A stretch of DNA of 64,000 bases from Inia geoffrensis (taxonomy: Eukaryota; Chordata; Mammalia; Artiodactyla; Iniidae): NCBI GenBank assembly GCA_036417435.1, contig CM070905.1, positions 64,931,092 through 64,995,091 on the forward strand, in the 5' to 3' direction. Both the position numbers and the translations under genes were made by a program. This document shows, piece after piece, positions 12,285 to 21,195 of this stretch (the first letter of the stretch is position 1; each line of letters starts with the position of its first letter). The notes beneath the pieces were generated by a model, which saw only the letters and a list, made by a program, of their open reading frames with translations, was not told the origin of the DNA and did no database searches.

Positions 12285-13829
12285 CTATAGACCCTGTAGA
12301 GATAACAGTGAACAAAACAAACTGTGCTCTTAAGGTAGCTTACATTTTAGTGGCAGGTGGGCTCTCCTCTGACAGAGAGTAAAAAATTTAGCAAAAAAAA
12401 TATTGTGATAAGTACTGTGGAGAAATATAAAGCAGGACAAAGTATTTAGGGAGTAAGGGAGGTAGGGCAATGCTGCTTTATATGGGGAGATCAGAGAAGG
12501 GCTCTCTAATAAGGTGACATTTTATGGAAATATGTAAGGAAAATTGTAGGGAGCATATGTTTATTTGAGAGGAGAGCATTACAGGCAGGGGGAACAGAAA
12601 TACAGAGCCTCTGAGGTAGGAACATGCTTGGTTTGAGGACCAAGAAGAAGGCTGGTATGGCTGGTACAGAGTTAGGGGCTAAGGTTTGGTAAGAGGAGAG
12701 GAGGAGGTCATAGAGGTAGCAGGGAGCTACTTCATGTAGGGCCTGGAAAGATATGGGAATGACTTTGGATTTACACTCTGAGATGGAAGGCCATAAGAGT
12801 TGCATAGAGTACATATGAACCAACTGATGTTTAAAAGGACTGCCCTGATAACTGTATTGAGTACAGGCAGTAGGGAGACAAGGGTGAAAGCAGGGAGACC
12901 AGTTAGAACTTTTACTGTAATAGGTTTTAGGATGGAGGTAATGAGAAATGACAAATTTTATAGGTATTTGCTGAAGAATTGTGGAATGTAACAGAAAGAG
13001 AGGGTAAAAAGGGTGACTTCTTTCTGGCCTGAGCTTCTAGCAGAATGGAGTTGTGGTTTACTGAGGTGGAGAAGACTAAAGGAAGAGCAGATCTGTTGCA
13101 GGAGAAAAGGAAACTGAGGACAGTTTTGGACATGTTGAGTTCAAAATGCCTATTAGACATGTAAGTGGAGAGATCAGGTAGGTTGTTGGCTGTCAGAGTC
13201 TGAAGTTTAGGGAAGCAGTCAAGACTACAGATATAAATTTATTTGGGAGCTGTCAGGGTATAGATAGTATTTATGGTGAGATGACTAGATGAAATTATCT
13301 AGGTTATAAGAGTAGAAGGAGATGGGAAGAGGTCTGATGACAGTCATAGGGCTACCTCAGCATTCAAATTTGGGAAAATAAGGAATCTACCAAGGAGACT
13401 GATGAGGAGTGATCAGTGAGGTAAAAAAAGAACTAAGAGAGGTATTTCAAAGAAGTGTTTGAAAGAGGGAGTGAGCAAATTGTGTCAAAGGAGTAAGGTT
13501 AAGATTGAGAATTGACCATTGGAATTGGCAAAATGAGGGTCATTTTTCACTTGACAGGAGCTATTGGAGTGGTTGGGAGTAGTCAATGAAAACTTAGGAA
13601 TGGAATAGAATTGAAGATAGCTAATATGGACAGGTCTTTAGATTTTTCCTTTTAAGAGGAGCTTAGAAGTGGAACAACATGTGGGAGCCCAAGGAAGGTC
13701 TTTTAAGTATTTTTAAAGGATATTACAGTATGTTTAGCATGCCAGTGGAGAGAAAAAAATGTGTAAGAGAGATAAAATTGCTGTAGGGAAAACGGGGTGA
13801 GTTATTATCGCAACTGAAGGTTAACTTTA

Positions 13830-14040
13830 AGTTTTTTGTTTTTTTTTTTTGGTACGCGGGCCTCTCACTGTTGTGGCCTCTCCCGTTGTGGAGCACAGGC
13901 TCCGGACGCGCGGGCTCAGCGGCCATGGCTCATGGGCCTAGCCCCTCCGCGGCATGTGGGATCTTCCCGGACCGGGGCACGAACCCGTGTCCCCTGCATC
14001 AGCAGGCAGACTCTCAACCACTGCGCCACCAGGGAAGCCC
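13830..14040 (-). mobile_element. CHR-type SINE (about 210 bp), antisense
   Basis: T-rich tail and GGTACGCGGGCCTCTCACTG on the left; CGCCACCAGGGAAGCCC on the right. A perfect 15-bp TSD, TGAAGGTTAACTTTA, lies at 13815-13829 and 14041-14055. It is inserted into the antisense L2. Confidence 0.95.
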
Positions 14041-14621
14041 TGAAGGTTAACTTTAGAGAGGAACAGTGGGCAGTTTATCCATAGTAACAGGAGATTAGTC
14101 AGAGGATATGTGTAGACATGCAGATAGGTTGAGGTATGTGGTGATTGGAGGTTGTGAAAGTTTTTGTTTCGTTGCTTTTCTCCTCTCTTTGAAACCCTCT
14201 CCAGTGAAATAAATAAGGTCATCATCTGCAAGTTAGGAATAGGGAGGAGATATTGAAGGTTTGACAGAGAGATAAACCTATTCAATAATTATCTACAAAA
14301 ATGGAATACAAATTAATTTGAGAATGTGTTCAGCTGCTCAGGTACAGGTACAAAATAGGGGAAGAGTTGGATTTACCTGTGCCTTAGGTTTTGTCAAGCG
14401 AAGCTAGTTGAGGAAGAGAGGAACAAGCGAATTGATGCGCCATGCAAAGAAGTAATTAATTGATGGACCATGAAATAATCAGGTAAAGAGGGCAGTCATG
14501 TGCATGGGCTCTCGGACAGTCAGAAGACAGAAAGTCCGTACATTGGAGACCTGAAAGGTGTTAAAAACTTGTTTGAGTCTTAGAGAGGGTGATCAGGAAA
14601 GATAAAAGATGATGCTCAGAG

Positions 14622-14789
14622 GGCTTCCCTGGTGGCGCAGTGGTTGAGAGTCCGCTTGCTTATGCAGGGGATGCGGGTTCGTGCCCCGGTCCGGGAGGAT
14701 CCCACATGCCACGGAGCGGCTGGGCCCGTGAGCCATGGCCTCTGGGCCTGCGCGTCCGGAGCCTATGCTCCGCAACGGGAGAGGCCTCT
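14622..14789 (+). mobile_element. 3'-truncated CHR-type SINE, sense
   Basis: Complete head (GGCTTCCCTGGTGGCGCAGT) through GCAACGGGAGAGGCC. The usual 3' end (ACAACAGTGAGAGGCCCGCG plus poly-A) is absent. An 18-bp TSD with one mismatch, AAAAGATGATGCTCAGAG, lies at 14604-14621 and AAAAGATGATTCTCAGAG at 14791-14808. The 3' loss is therefore inside the insertion boundaries, not a later deletion across one of them. Confidence 0.9.
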
Positions 14790-15248
14790 AAAAAGATGAT
14801 TCTCAGAGAATGATATTTCAGGCATTGAATTATGGAAAGAGTACAGAATCTAGGTCCAGTCATGGCAATTAAATGGCTGAGGTGAGGTGGATAAGAACAT
14901 TGATGGTGTTGTAACTGAGAAGGTAAATATGATATGCTCCTAACTCATTATAGGATTTCAGTAAACACTTAAGTTTTATTAAGGTACCAATAAAGCATCC
15001 GTATTTTCTTAAAAATACCCTTTTTACAAGTGCCAGTTGGTTCTCAGTGTACAAGACTCCCAGTAGTTTCTTTCAGTTTATACTCCTTTGATCTGCTGTC
15101 TCAGTATTACTCAGGGAGCTTCGTTTAAAAAAAAAAAAAATTCTTTTAAGATTCTAGAACAAATCATACAATCCAGGGGTCCACAGCCTAAATTATACCT
15201 GTAGATACATTCTTTTGATAAGAATAGTGCTATAAAAAGACAACCTTG

Positions 15249-15457
15249 GGGCTTCCCTGGTGGCACAGTGGTTGAGAGTCCGCCTGCTGATGCAGGGGAC
15301 ACAGGTTTGTGCCCCAGTCCGGTAAGATCCCACATGCCGCGGAGCGGCTGGGCCTGTGAGCCACGGATGCTGAGCCTGTGCGTCCGGAGCCTGTGCTCCA
15401 CGATGGGAGAGGCCACAACAGTGAGAGGCCCGCGTACCACAAAAAAAATAAATAAAT
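15249..15457 (+). mobile_element. CHR-type SINE (about 210 bp), sense
   Basis: Head GGGCTTCCCTGGTGGCACAG, 3' end CAGTGAGAGGCCCGCGTACC, then an A-rich tail with AATA repeats. A 12-bp TSD, AAGACAACCTTG, lies at 15237-15248 and 15458-15469. Confidence 0.95.
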
Positions 15458-15729
15458 AAGACAACCTTGAGTTGAGGGGCATTCCACTTTGTCACATTGC
15501 TCGTAGTCCCCACCATTTACCCCGCATCCCCCCTCTCCCCCACCCCCATCATTACTTTTGTCTTATAATCTTCCAGCGTCTTTTAGGCCCCTTTGCACAT
15601 TTACATTTACTGGTACTTTTTCTCAAGGCATTCACGTTTAAAACTCTTTGCCTTAGACCTACTGAATCACAATCTGCAGAGTTGGGCTTTTGTCATTTCT
15701 GTTTGGAAACATCATAAGTAAATCTGATG

Positions 15730-15935
15730 ACAGATAGTGGTTGAAAAAGACAGATCTTAACTTTCTAGCAGTGGATCTTGGGTCAGCAACTTAACCTCTC
15801 TTGTTTTCATTTTTCTATCCATAAAATTGATATTAAAATAATAGAACCCACCTCATGTGGTAGTGTTAAAGGATAAATGAGATAGTATGAAAAAAGGCAC
15901 CTGTGCCTGGTACATGGTAGATATTCAGAAAAATG
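15730..15935 (+). mobile_element. MIR, sense
   Basis: Core-like GTCAGCAACTTAACCTCTCT, the CCATAAAATTGATATTAAAA stretch and the 3' portion GCACCTGTGCCTGGTACATG follow the MIR order. Diverged; ends approximate. Confidence 0.7.
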
Positions 15936-16011
15936 TTTACCTTTCTATTTTCCATTGGGGAGTAGGATCTTGAAAGTTTCTCTAGGCAAGTTGAAGGGAT
16001 ATTCCAGGTCA

Positions 16012-16490
16012 ACCAATGCATTAATTAGGACACTATTTTGAATGGTTTAACAAAAGCAAGTAGCCAGTGACTTAAACAAAGAAGAAGTTGAATTCTTTCT
16101 ACATTCCAGACTGATTTGATATTGGGGGAGTTTGGTTCCAGGGACCAGGTACCTTTCTTACTTGTTGCTTCATCTTCCCTTAGTCTGCTGCACTTTCTTA
16201 CATGGTCAGAGATGGTTTATCACACCTTGACTGGGTTCCACCCCATTGGAAGGAAGGAAGAAAAGGTTAAGAGTAGGCAGTTTCCTTTCAAAGGTATGGT
16301 TAGGAAATTTCACAAACCTCATTGGCTGGAACTTATCACGTGCCCATATCCAGATGCTGAGAGTCTGGAGCAGAGATTTTCTAGCAAGATCATCAAGTAC
16401 CCAGTAGAAACTCAGAAGATTCTAGTACTAAGGAGAAGAAGAGGAGGATAGATATTAGAAGACAGTGGTTTCTGTCACAGTTAATATTTG
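16012..16490. repeat. Ancient dispersed repeat, family not resolved
   Basis: GTGACTTAAACAAAGAAG, CATTGGCTGGAACTTATCAC and the GATATTAGAAGACAG end look like a widespread old mammalian repeat, possibly the same family as 9331-9830. An open frame of 111 codons runs through it (16116-16451), but it shows no protein family signal and is treated as chance. Confidence 0.35.
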
Positions 16491-16929
16491 CTTGGTATAT
16501 CTGTTCCACTGTCTAAACAAGGTTAATCCCTTGGTCATTGTAGCCTTAGACTTAGGGTTTATTGTCCCCCAATCCCAAATAATAAAAAAAAACAAAAAAA
16601 TTACTTGGGCTACCTAGTCCCCTTCAGATATCTTTTTGACCAGAGATGACTGGTCTTTTTAGCGAGTCAGAGTCTAGGTCCTAATGCTTAACTCATTTCT
16701 GCAAGCATGAATCCTATCTCTGATAAGTCAATTTCAACCTTACCTACTACTTAAAACAGTAGAATAGTTCTCCAGATCATTTTGACCACGCTTCAGTGTG
16801 TTCTCTATTTCCATTAGCCTATTCTGTGACCAGGATGTAGAGTATGTTGTGAGAAAGCAACTGTGTGTGTGTGTGTGTATGTGCGCGTTTTAATGCAATC
16901 TCCTGCCCATGTTTTTGTATTGTGTACCT

Positions 16930-17110
16930 ACCTATATGAAGTAGTTCTCATTAAATCTGTTTTAGTAATGAGTTAACAGAGACCCAGAGATGTTTCGCAA
17001 CTTGTTTGAAGCCACAAAAATCAGTAAATGGTGGAGCCAGGATTTATCTCCAGGTTTTTATCTTTCCAAATTCTGTGATCACAGTGTTCACAGTGCTATA
17101 CTGTGACATC
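16930..17110 (-). mobile_element. MIR, antisense
   Basis: GAGTTAACAGAGACCCAGAG, then CACAAAAATCAGTAAATGGT and GGAGCCAGGATTTATCTCCA match the reverse-complement MIR layout of core followed by the tRNA-like part. Diverged; ends approximate. Confidence 0.65.
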
Positions 17111-17613
17111 TTTGGATATCACACTACAGAACTGCATCATATGCTTTTTTTTTTTTAATGTCAAGGACACTTTAGTTTTATTATTATGATGATTTCTCTT
17201 TTTGTACTTTCTCATTTGTTTCTTCTTTTCTTAGTGTCATCATTTCTCTTTGGGCTGTAAAACCCTACCTTACTAAGAGACCCTTTAACATAACTTAGAT
17301 AAAAACCTATATGGATAGCTTATCTTTATTTTTCTCTTTGGGACAGACCTAAAGAATGAACTGCCTGTTACTTTGCTGGCAATCACATTGCACATTACTT
17401 TTTTTGGCTACATATTTACAATTTATTTCTATTTTTGATAGTAGATTTCTTTTACTTTTGGTACCCTACTATCTATGAATAAAAAATGTACCCATTAAGG
17501 TAGTATCATGAAATATGACTGTGAGATAGCTGTGTTTCCATCTGAGATTTTAGGGTTTCATGAAGAGTTAAAGGGAATATCTAAAGTGTTTTATTGACAG
17601 GGCCTGGCCTTTC

Positions 17614-17806
17614 TTTTTTTTTTTTTTTGCAGTACGCCGGCCTCTCACTGTTGTGGCCTCTCCCGTTGCGGAGCGCAGGCTCAGCGGCCATGGCTCACGG
17701 GCCCAGCTGCTCTGCGGCATGTGGGATCTTCCCGGACCAGGGCACAAACCCGTGTCCCCTGCATCGGCAGGCAGACTCTCAACCACTGTGCCACCAGGGG
17801 AGCCCC
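17614..17806 (-). mobile_element. CHR-type SINE, antisense, with small internal deletion
   Basis: T-run and GCAGTACGCCGGCCTCTCAC on the left; CCACCAGGGGAGCCC on the right. About 15 bp (the CTCCGGACGCGC segment) is missing between GGAGCGCAGG and CTCAGCGGCC. TSD approximately AGGGCCTGGCCTTTCT (17599-17613) and AGGCCTGGCCTTCT (17807-17820). Confidence 0.9.
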
Positions 17807-18314
17807 AGGCCTGGCCTTCTTAATCCATTTTTGTCCCAGGTGGAATCTGCCTGTGCATTTCTAGTCAATTAGAAGTACCCTACTTCTCTGTGTTGGCTAG
17901 TCCTGTATTTTCTAGATATACTGTTGTTTTATAATATTAATCTATATGTGCATAACTTTAATATTTAATGATGGTTTCTACCTAAGATTATTGAAATCTT
18001 ATTTGTTTTAAACTGTGATTATTTTTTTAGGTAACAAATATAACTAAATGGTAATACCTAAGATTTGATTTCAGTATTTTTAAATCCACAAGGCCCTTTA
18101 AAAAAAAAATTGCTAATTTGAACTTGATATATAGGATTAAGTTTCTAAAGCAGCAATTTTTATCATTATGTATAAAAATTACTTTTGTAATTTATTTTAG
18201 GAATAACCAACATTGTGGGCTATTCTTCAAAAAGGAAATATTATCTATTATCGTTTTTGTAATGACCCTTTGAAGTAAAAATGTTTACTTTTTCCCCCCT
18301 GTTTTTTGATATAG

Positions 18315-18461
18315 GATATAGCAGATCCATTTTTTGCTTATTGTAAGCAACATGCAGATAGGTTAGACAGAAAGTGGAAGAGAAAAAACTACTTGGCTCT
18401 ACAATCCTATTGTAAAATGTCTTTACAAGAGAGAGAAAAGCAACTATCGCCAGAAGCACAG
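18315..18461 (+). CDS. PHF14: PHF14 exon (window exon 2): end of the extended PHD module and basic linker
   Basis: This exon of 147 nt encodes 49 codons, DIADPFFAYC to LSPEAQ, between the acceptor ATATAG and the donor GTATGG. Phase is 0 on both sides. The YCKQH motif (C10 and H13 of the exon) supplies the last Cys and His of the ePHD zinc site begun in exon 1, which proves that the two exons belong together. The following RLDRKWKRKNY stretch is strongly basic and begins a helical linker continued in exon 3. A CHR-type SINE (18519-18652) lies just after the donor. The match to PHF14 is clear along the whole exon, with no stop or frameshift. Confidence 0.97.
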
Positions 18462-19270
18462 GTATGGATGGGATTCATGCCAAAACTCATGTTTTTTCTT
18501 TCAAGGTTATAGATTTCACGGAATTCCCTGACGGTCCAGTGGTTAGGACTCCATGCTCTCACTGCTGAGGGCCTTGGTTTGATCCCTGGTCAGGGAACTG
18601 AGATCCCACAAGCTACGCAGCATGGCCCAAAAAAAAAAAAAAAAAAAAAAAATCAAGGTTATGAATTTCAGATCTCATGTGTGTTTGCCAATGACATGTG
18701 AAGTATAATTGTGAAATTTGGTTAGTTACCTAGGAAGTGGATTGTCATTAAGATAAATGGTGAGTATAGTTTGTGGTTGAATATATTACTCGTCACCTAG
18801 TCAACAAAGCATTCATTTGTAAGGCATGCTTCCAGTACATTAAAGAATGTGGCTTAGAGGAAATTATTCTATCAGTGCAATATGTTGACCACATCTTTTT
18901 TCAGTCTGTTCTAATGTTCTTTTATGCAAAGAAATTGATTAGTTTGCCCATCATATAAAATGTATTTTTATGTAAATTAAGTACATTTATGGAGACTAGT
19001 GCAAGGCTAGTTGAGAAGAGAAACTTCAGCTTAATCATACTAGTTTTTGACAATTGTCATCATAGACTAGGACAGTTGTTACTAGGTGTAGACCTTGTTT
19101 ATTATAGCCCCAGAATTATACAGTATACCTTAAGGACTGTGGATAGATAAAATTTGCCTAGATATGTGAAATTCTGGTTATCTTTACTTTTTCTAAATGT
19201 GGAAGTAAAAATCATAAGGAGTATGTTCCATTTTAATGTCTTTTAAAATTCGTACACATTTCTTTTATAG
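18462..19270 (+). other. PHF14: PHF14 intron between exons 2 and 3 (809 bp)
   Basis: Phase-0 GT-AG intron (GTATGG to TTATAG). It contains one short CHR SINE 58 nt after the exon. The remaining 600 bp is AT-rich unique sequence with no supportable feature. Confidence 0.9.
18519..18652 (+). mobile_element. Short CHR-1-like SINE, sense
   Basis: GGAATTCCCTGACGGTCCAG is the head, followed by GTTTGATCCCTGGTCAGGGA (box B region) and CAGCATGGCCC plus a 24-nt poly-A. The imperfect TSD, TCAAGGTTATAGATTTCA (18501-18518) and TCAAGGTTATGAATTTCA (18653-18670), begins 40 nt after the exon 2 donor. Confidence 0.92.
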
Positions 19271-19541
19271 GCAAGGATCAATGCCCGGCTTCAGCAATAT
19301 CGTGCCAAAGCAGAACTAGCTCGATCCACCAGACCCCAGGCCTGGGTTCCAAGGGAAAAATTGCCCAGACCACTCACTAGCAGTGCTTCAGCCATTCGTA
19401 AACTTATGCGGAAAGCAGAACTGATGGGGATCAGTACAGATATCTTCCCAGTGGACAACTCAGATACTAGTTCTAGTGTGGATGGAAGGAGAAAACATAA
19501 GCAACCTGCTCTCACTGCTGATTTTGTGAATTATTATTTTG
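19271..19541 (+). CDS. PHF14: PHF14 exon (window exon 3): linker between PHD modules
   Basis: This exon of 271 nt encodes 90 codons, ARINARLQQY to DFVNYYF, plus the first base of a split glutamate codon. The acceptor is TTATAG. The donor GTCAGT is weak, with C at +3, and the downstream intron is phase 1. No zinc ligands are present. The segment has an alpha-helical, Arg/Lys-rich start, a proline-containing WVPREKLPRPLTSS region, a basic KLMRKAEL helix and an acidic/Ser-rich VDNSDTSSSVDG stretch that could be phosphorylated (inference). If the donor failed, reading would go on for only a few codons (GQYRH) to a TGA at 19557. The assignment to PHF14 is by sequence recognition and exact joining to exons 2 and 4. 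Confidence 0.97.
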
Positions 19542-19849
19542 GTCAGTATAGACACTGATTCATGCAAGTTTTCATTGATGACAATTTGCCGATAGAGATT
19601 TCGATGTGCTGTCAATTTTTAGAAATTTACTAGCAATGTTACATATATCAAGTAAAAGCATGTTTATTTTCCTAATAAGTTGTGGGTTGCTGTAAAATGC
19701 TAAGCTAATTTGTGAATAGAGTTAAAAGTGTTTTGAATGATGTAGATTTATCCATGTGATCATCCCTATGGCTAGCTTCTTCCTTTGTGTATTTTGTATA
19801 TCAGCTTTTATTTTCTACTAAAGTAAAATTGGATATTTAATTTAAATAG
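19542..19849 (+). other. PHF14: PHF14 intron between exons 3 and 4 (308 bp)
   Basis: Short phase-1 intron, donor GTCAGT and acceptor AAATAG. AT-rich, with no repeat or other feature recognised. Confidence 0.92.
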
Positions 19850-19956
19850 AGAGAAATATGCGCATGATTCAAATTCAAGAAAATATGGCTGAACAAAAGA
19901 ATATAAAGGATAAATTAGAGAATGAACAAGAAAAGCTTCATGTGGAATATAATAAG
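19850..19956 (+). CDS. PHF14: PHF14 exon (window exon 4): coiled-coil segment, first part
   Basis: This exon of 107 nt gives two bases completing a split Glu codon and then 35 codons, RNMRMIQIQE to VEYNK. The donor is GTAAGT and the downstream intron is phase 0. The sequence is rich in Glu, Lys, Gln and Leu and has no proline. Hydrophobic residues (M, I, M, I, L, L, Y) fall in heptad-like spacing, so it reads as a coiled coil running on into exon 5. This segment separates the extended PHD module from the next PHD finger and probably serves as a dimerisation or partner-binding helix (inference). Introns 3 and 4 flank it closely. Confidence 0.97.
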
Positions 19957-20121
19957 GTAAGTTGGCTATAAAACAAACAACATAATATATTACATCTTAT
20001 TGATGATTTCTTTTGTGATTTTATAACATTTTTATTTATGTTTTATTTTGAAATTCCTCTGGAGTTCTTACAACTTGACTACAATTCCTACCCCTCATTA
20101 TTTTCATTACCATCATTAACA

Positions 20122-20390
20122 CTTACTGAGTACTTTCTATGTGCCAGGCACAATTTTGAGCACTTTTACTTATATTAACTCATTTAATTCTGATTTCAGC
20201 TTTATAATATGGTTTAGGATTACTGCTCCCATTTTCAGAGGAGTAAACTGAGTCCTAAACAGGGGAAGTAATTTGCCCAGGCTCACATAGGTAGTCAAGT
20301 CATAGAGTTGGGGTTTGAAGCCCAGCAGTCTGACTCCATTCCTTATTCCTAACCACTGTACTATGGAACTTCTCTTTCTGAGTTGTAAAA
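20122..20390 (-). mobile_element. MIR, antisense
   Basis: CTTTCTATGTGCCAGGCACA, TTAACTCATTTAATTCTGAT, CAGAGGAGTAAACTGAGTCC, TAATTTGCCCAGGCTCACAT and TTTGAAGCCCAGCAGTCTGA occur in the correct reverse-complement order for a nearly full MIR. TSDs are not discernible. Confidence 0.85.
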
Positions 20391-20654
20391 AACTTTAAAA
20401 CTTATTTTGAAATTACTTTTTTTCTTGAATTGTTTTGTTACTTTTGATTAAAAAAAAACAAAAACTCCTAATTAAAATTTCCCTTCTACCCCTTCATTCT
20501 GAAGATGAGGAAGGTCAAAAAGAAATATATAAAAGCAAGTTGTGACTAAATTTTAGGTAATAAGTAACATGAGTGTATAAAACCAGGATTGACTTATTAA
20601 TAAATAATATTTTAAGTGATAAAAAAATTTGTAGGAAGTAAATTTCCAATAATC

Positions 20655-20880
20655 AGCCACACTGTATTGAAAAGAGTACTGCGACTCAATTCAAAAGACC
20701 TAAGGATTCTTGCTAGTTTTATGATTTTAGCTAAGTCACAAAAACCTTGTGATCCTTAGTTTTCTCATTGGGAAAATGGTGGGAGTGCGTCTTGATAGAC
20801 TCATAGGATTAATTAGCAGAATGTTTGTGAAATTATATAGTAAACTATAATAGAATATATAAATGTAGGCATCATTATTA
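20655..20880 (+). mobile_element. MIR, sense
   Basis: TTTTAGCTAAGTCACAAAAACC, shortened here to the core TTAGCTAAGTCAC, then CCTTAGTTTTCTCATTGGGA and AAATGGTGGGAGTGCG match the MIR core. Strongly diverged; ends approximate. Confidence 0.65.
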
Positions 20881-21099
20881 TCATTAGTAAAAATGGTAAC
20901 ATAAAACAAAATGCTTACATTTTGTTGGTGCTGCTTAGATAATTGGAGACCCTCATTTTTCAGTGTATTGTACTTGAATGTGTTAAAAATATATGGACTA
21001 TAAATATAGATATTTGGGGACATTTATTAATTATTTACATTTTCACATATTTTACTGTATATTTTAGTGGTTTACTAATTTGAATTATTTACATTGTAG

Positions 21100-21195
21100 C
21101 TGTGTGAATCTTTAGAAGAACTACAAAACCTGAATGGAAAACTTCGAAGTGAAGGACAAGGAATATGGGCCTTACTAGGCAGAATCACAGGGCAG
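21100..21195 (+). CDS. PHF14: PHF14 exon (window exon 5): coiled-coil segment, second part
   Basis: This exon of 96 nt encodes 32 codons, LCESLEELQN to GRITGQ. The acceptor is TTGTAG and the donor GTTAGT; both introns are phase 0. Leucines at exon positions 1, 5, 8, 11 and 15 continue the heptad pattern of exon 4, so together they form a helix of about 50 residues. The GIWALLGRITGQ end is less helical and leads to the basic linker in exon 6. Length is a multiple of three, so skipping would keep the frame, but I see no weak splice signal that would suggest it. The match to PHF14 is clear. Confidence 0.97.

Larger units (their letters stand above)
11978..14500 (-). mobile_element. Long antisense L2 LINE (about 2.3 kb net of insertions)
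   Basis: Starts near the L2 3' end (CATTCATTCAGTATATTTAT, AACAGTGAACAAAACAAACT, GTAGCTTACATTTTAGTGGC). It continues through segments matching the reverse complement of L2 ORF2: GAAGGGCTCTCTAATAAGGT, GAGAGCATTACAGGCAGGGG, CATGTAGGGCCTGGAAAGAT, TTTTGGACATGTTGAGTTCA, AATGCCTATTAGACATGTAA and GAATTGACCATTGGAATTGG. The degraded counterpart of the reverse-transcriptase YADD site falls near 13250-13265. A hAT element (12046-12284) and a CHR SINE (13830-14040) are inserted in it. The right end is uncertain (14250-14500). It has no intact frame. Confidence 0.7.
3355..18314 (+). other. PHF14: PHF14 intron between window exons 1 and 2 (14,960 bp)
   Basis: Phase-0 intron, GT-AG. 3355-5630 shows nothing beyond AT-rich unique sequence. 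5631-6226 holds two CHR SINEs. 6700-8515 is a nested L2/hAT/L1/CHR complex. 9331-9830 and 16012-16490 resemble one ancient dispersed repeat that I cannot name. 9830-11970 is AT-rich with no feature. 11978 to about 14500 is an antisense L2 carrying a hAT element and a CHR SINE. 14600-15470 holds two more CHR SINEs. MIR copies lie near 15730-15935 and 16930-17110, and another CHR at 17614-17806. No coding frame is supportable. Confidence 0.9.
19957..21099 (+). other. PHF14: PHF14 intron between exons 4 and 5 (1,143 bp)
   Basis: Phase-0 GT-AG intron. It holds an antisense MIR (about 20122-20390) and a sense MIR (about 20655-20880). The rest is AT-rich sequence without recognised features. Confidence 0.9.

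Noticed and set aside
12506..12823. 105-codon minus-strand frame with some protein-like character
   Set aside because: It falls within the L2 copy (sense of the element) and is residual LINE coding sequence.
14622..15457. tRNA-like A and B boxes
   Set aside because: They belong to SINE heads derived from tRNA-Glu. No intact cloverleaf or tRNA gene is present here or in the other SINEs.
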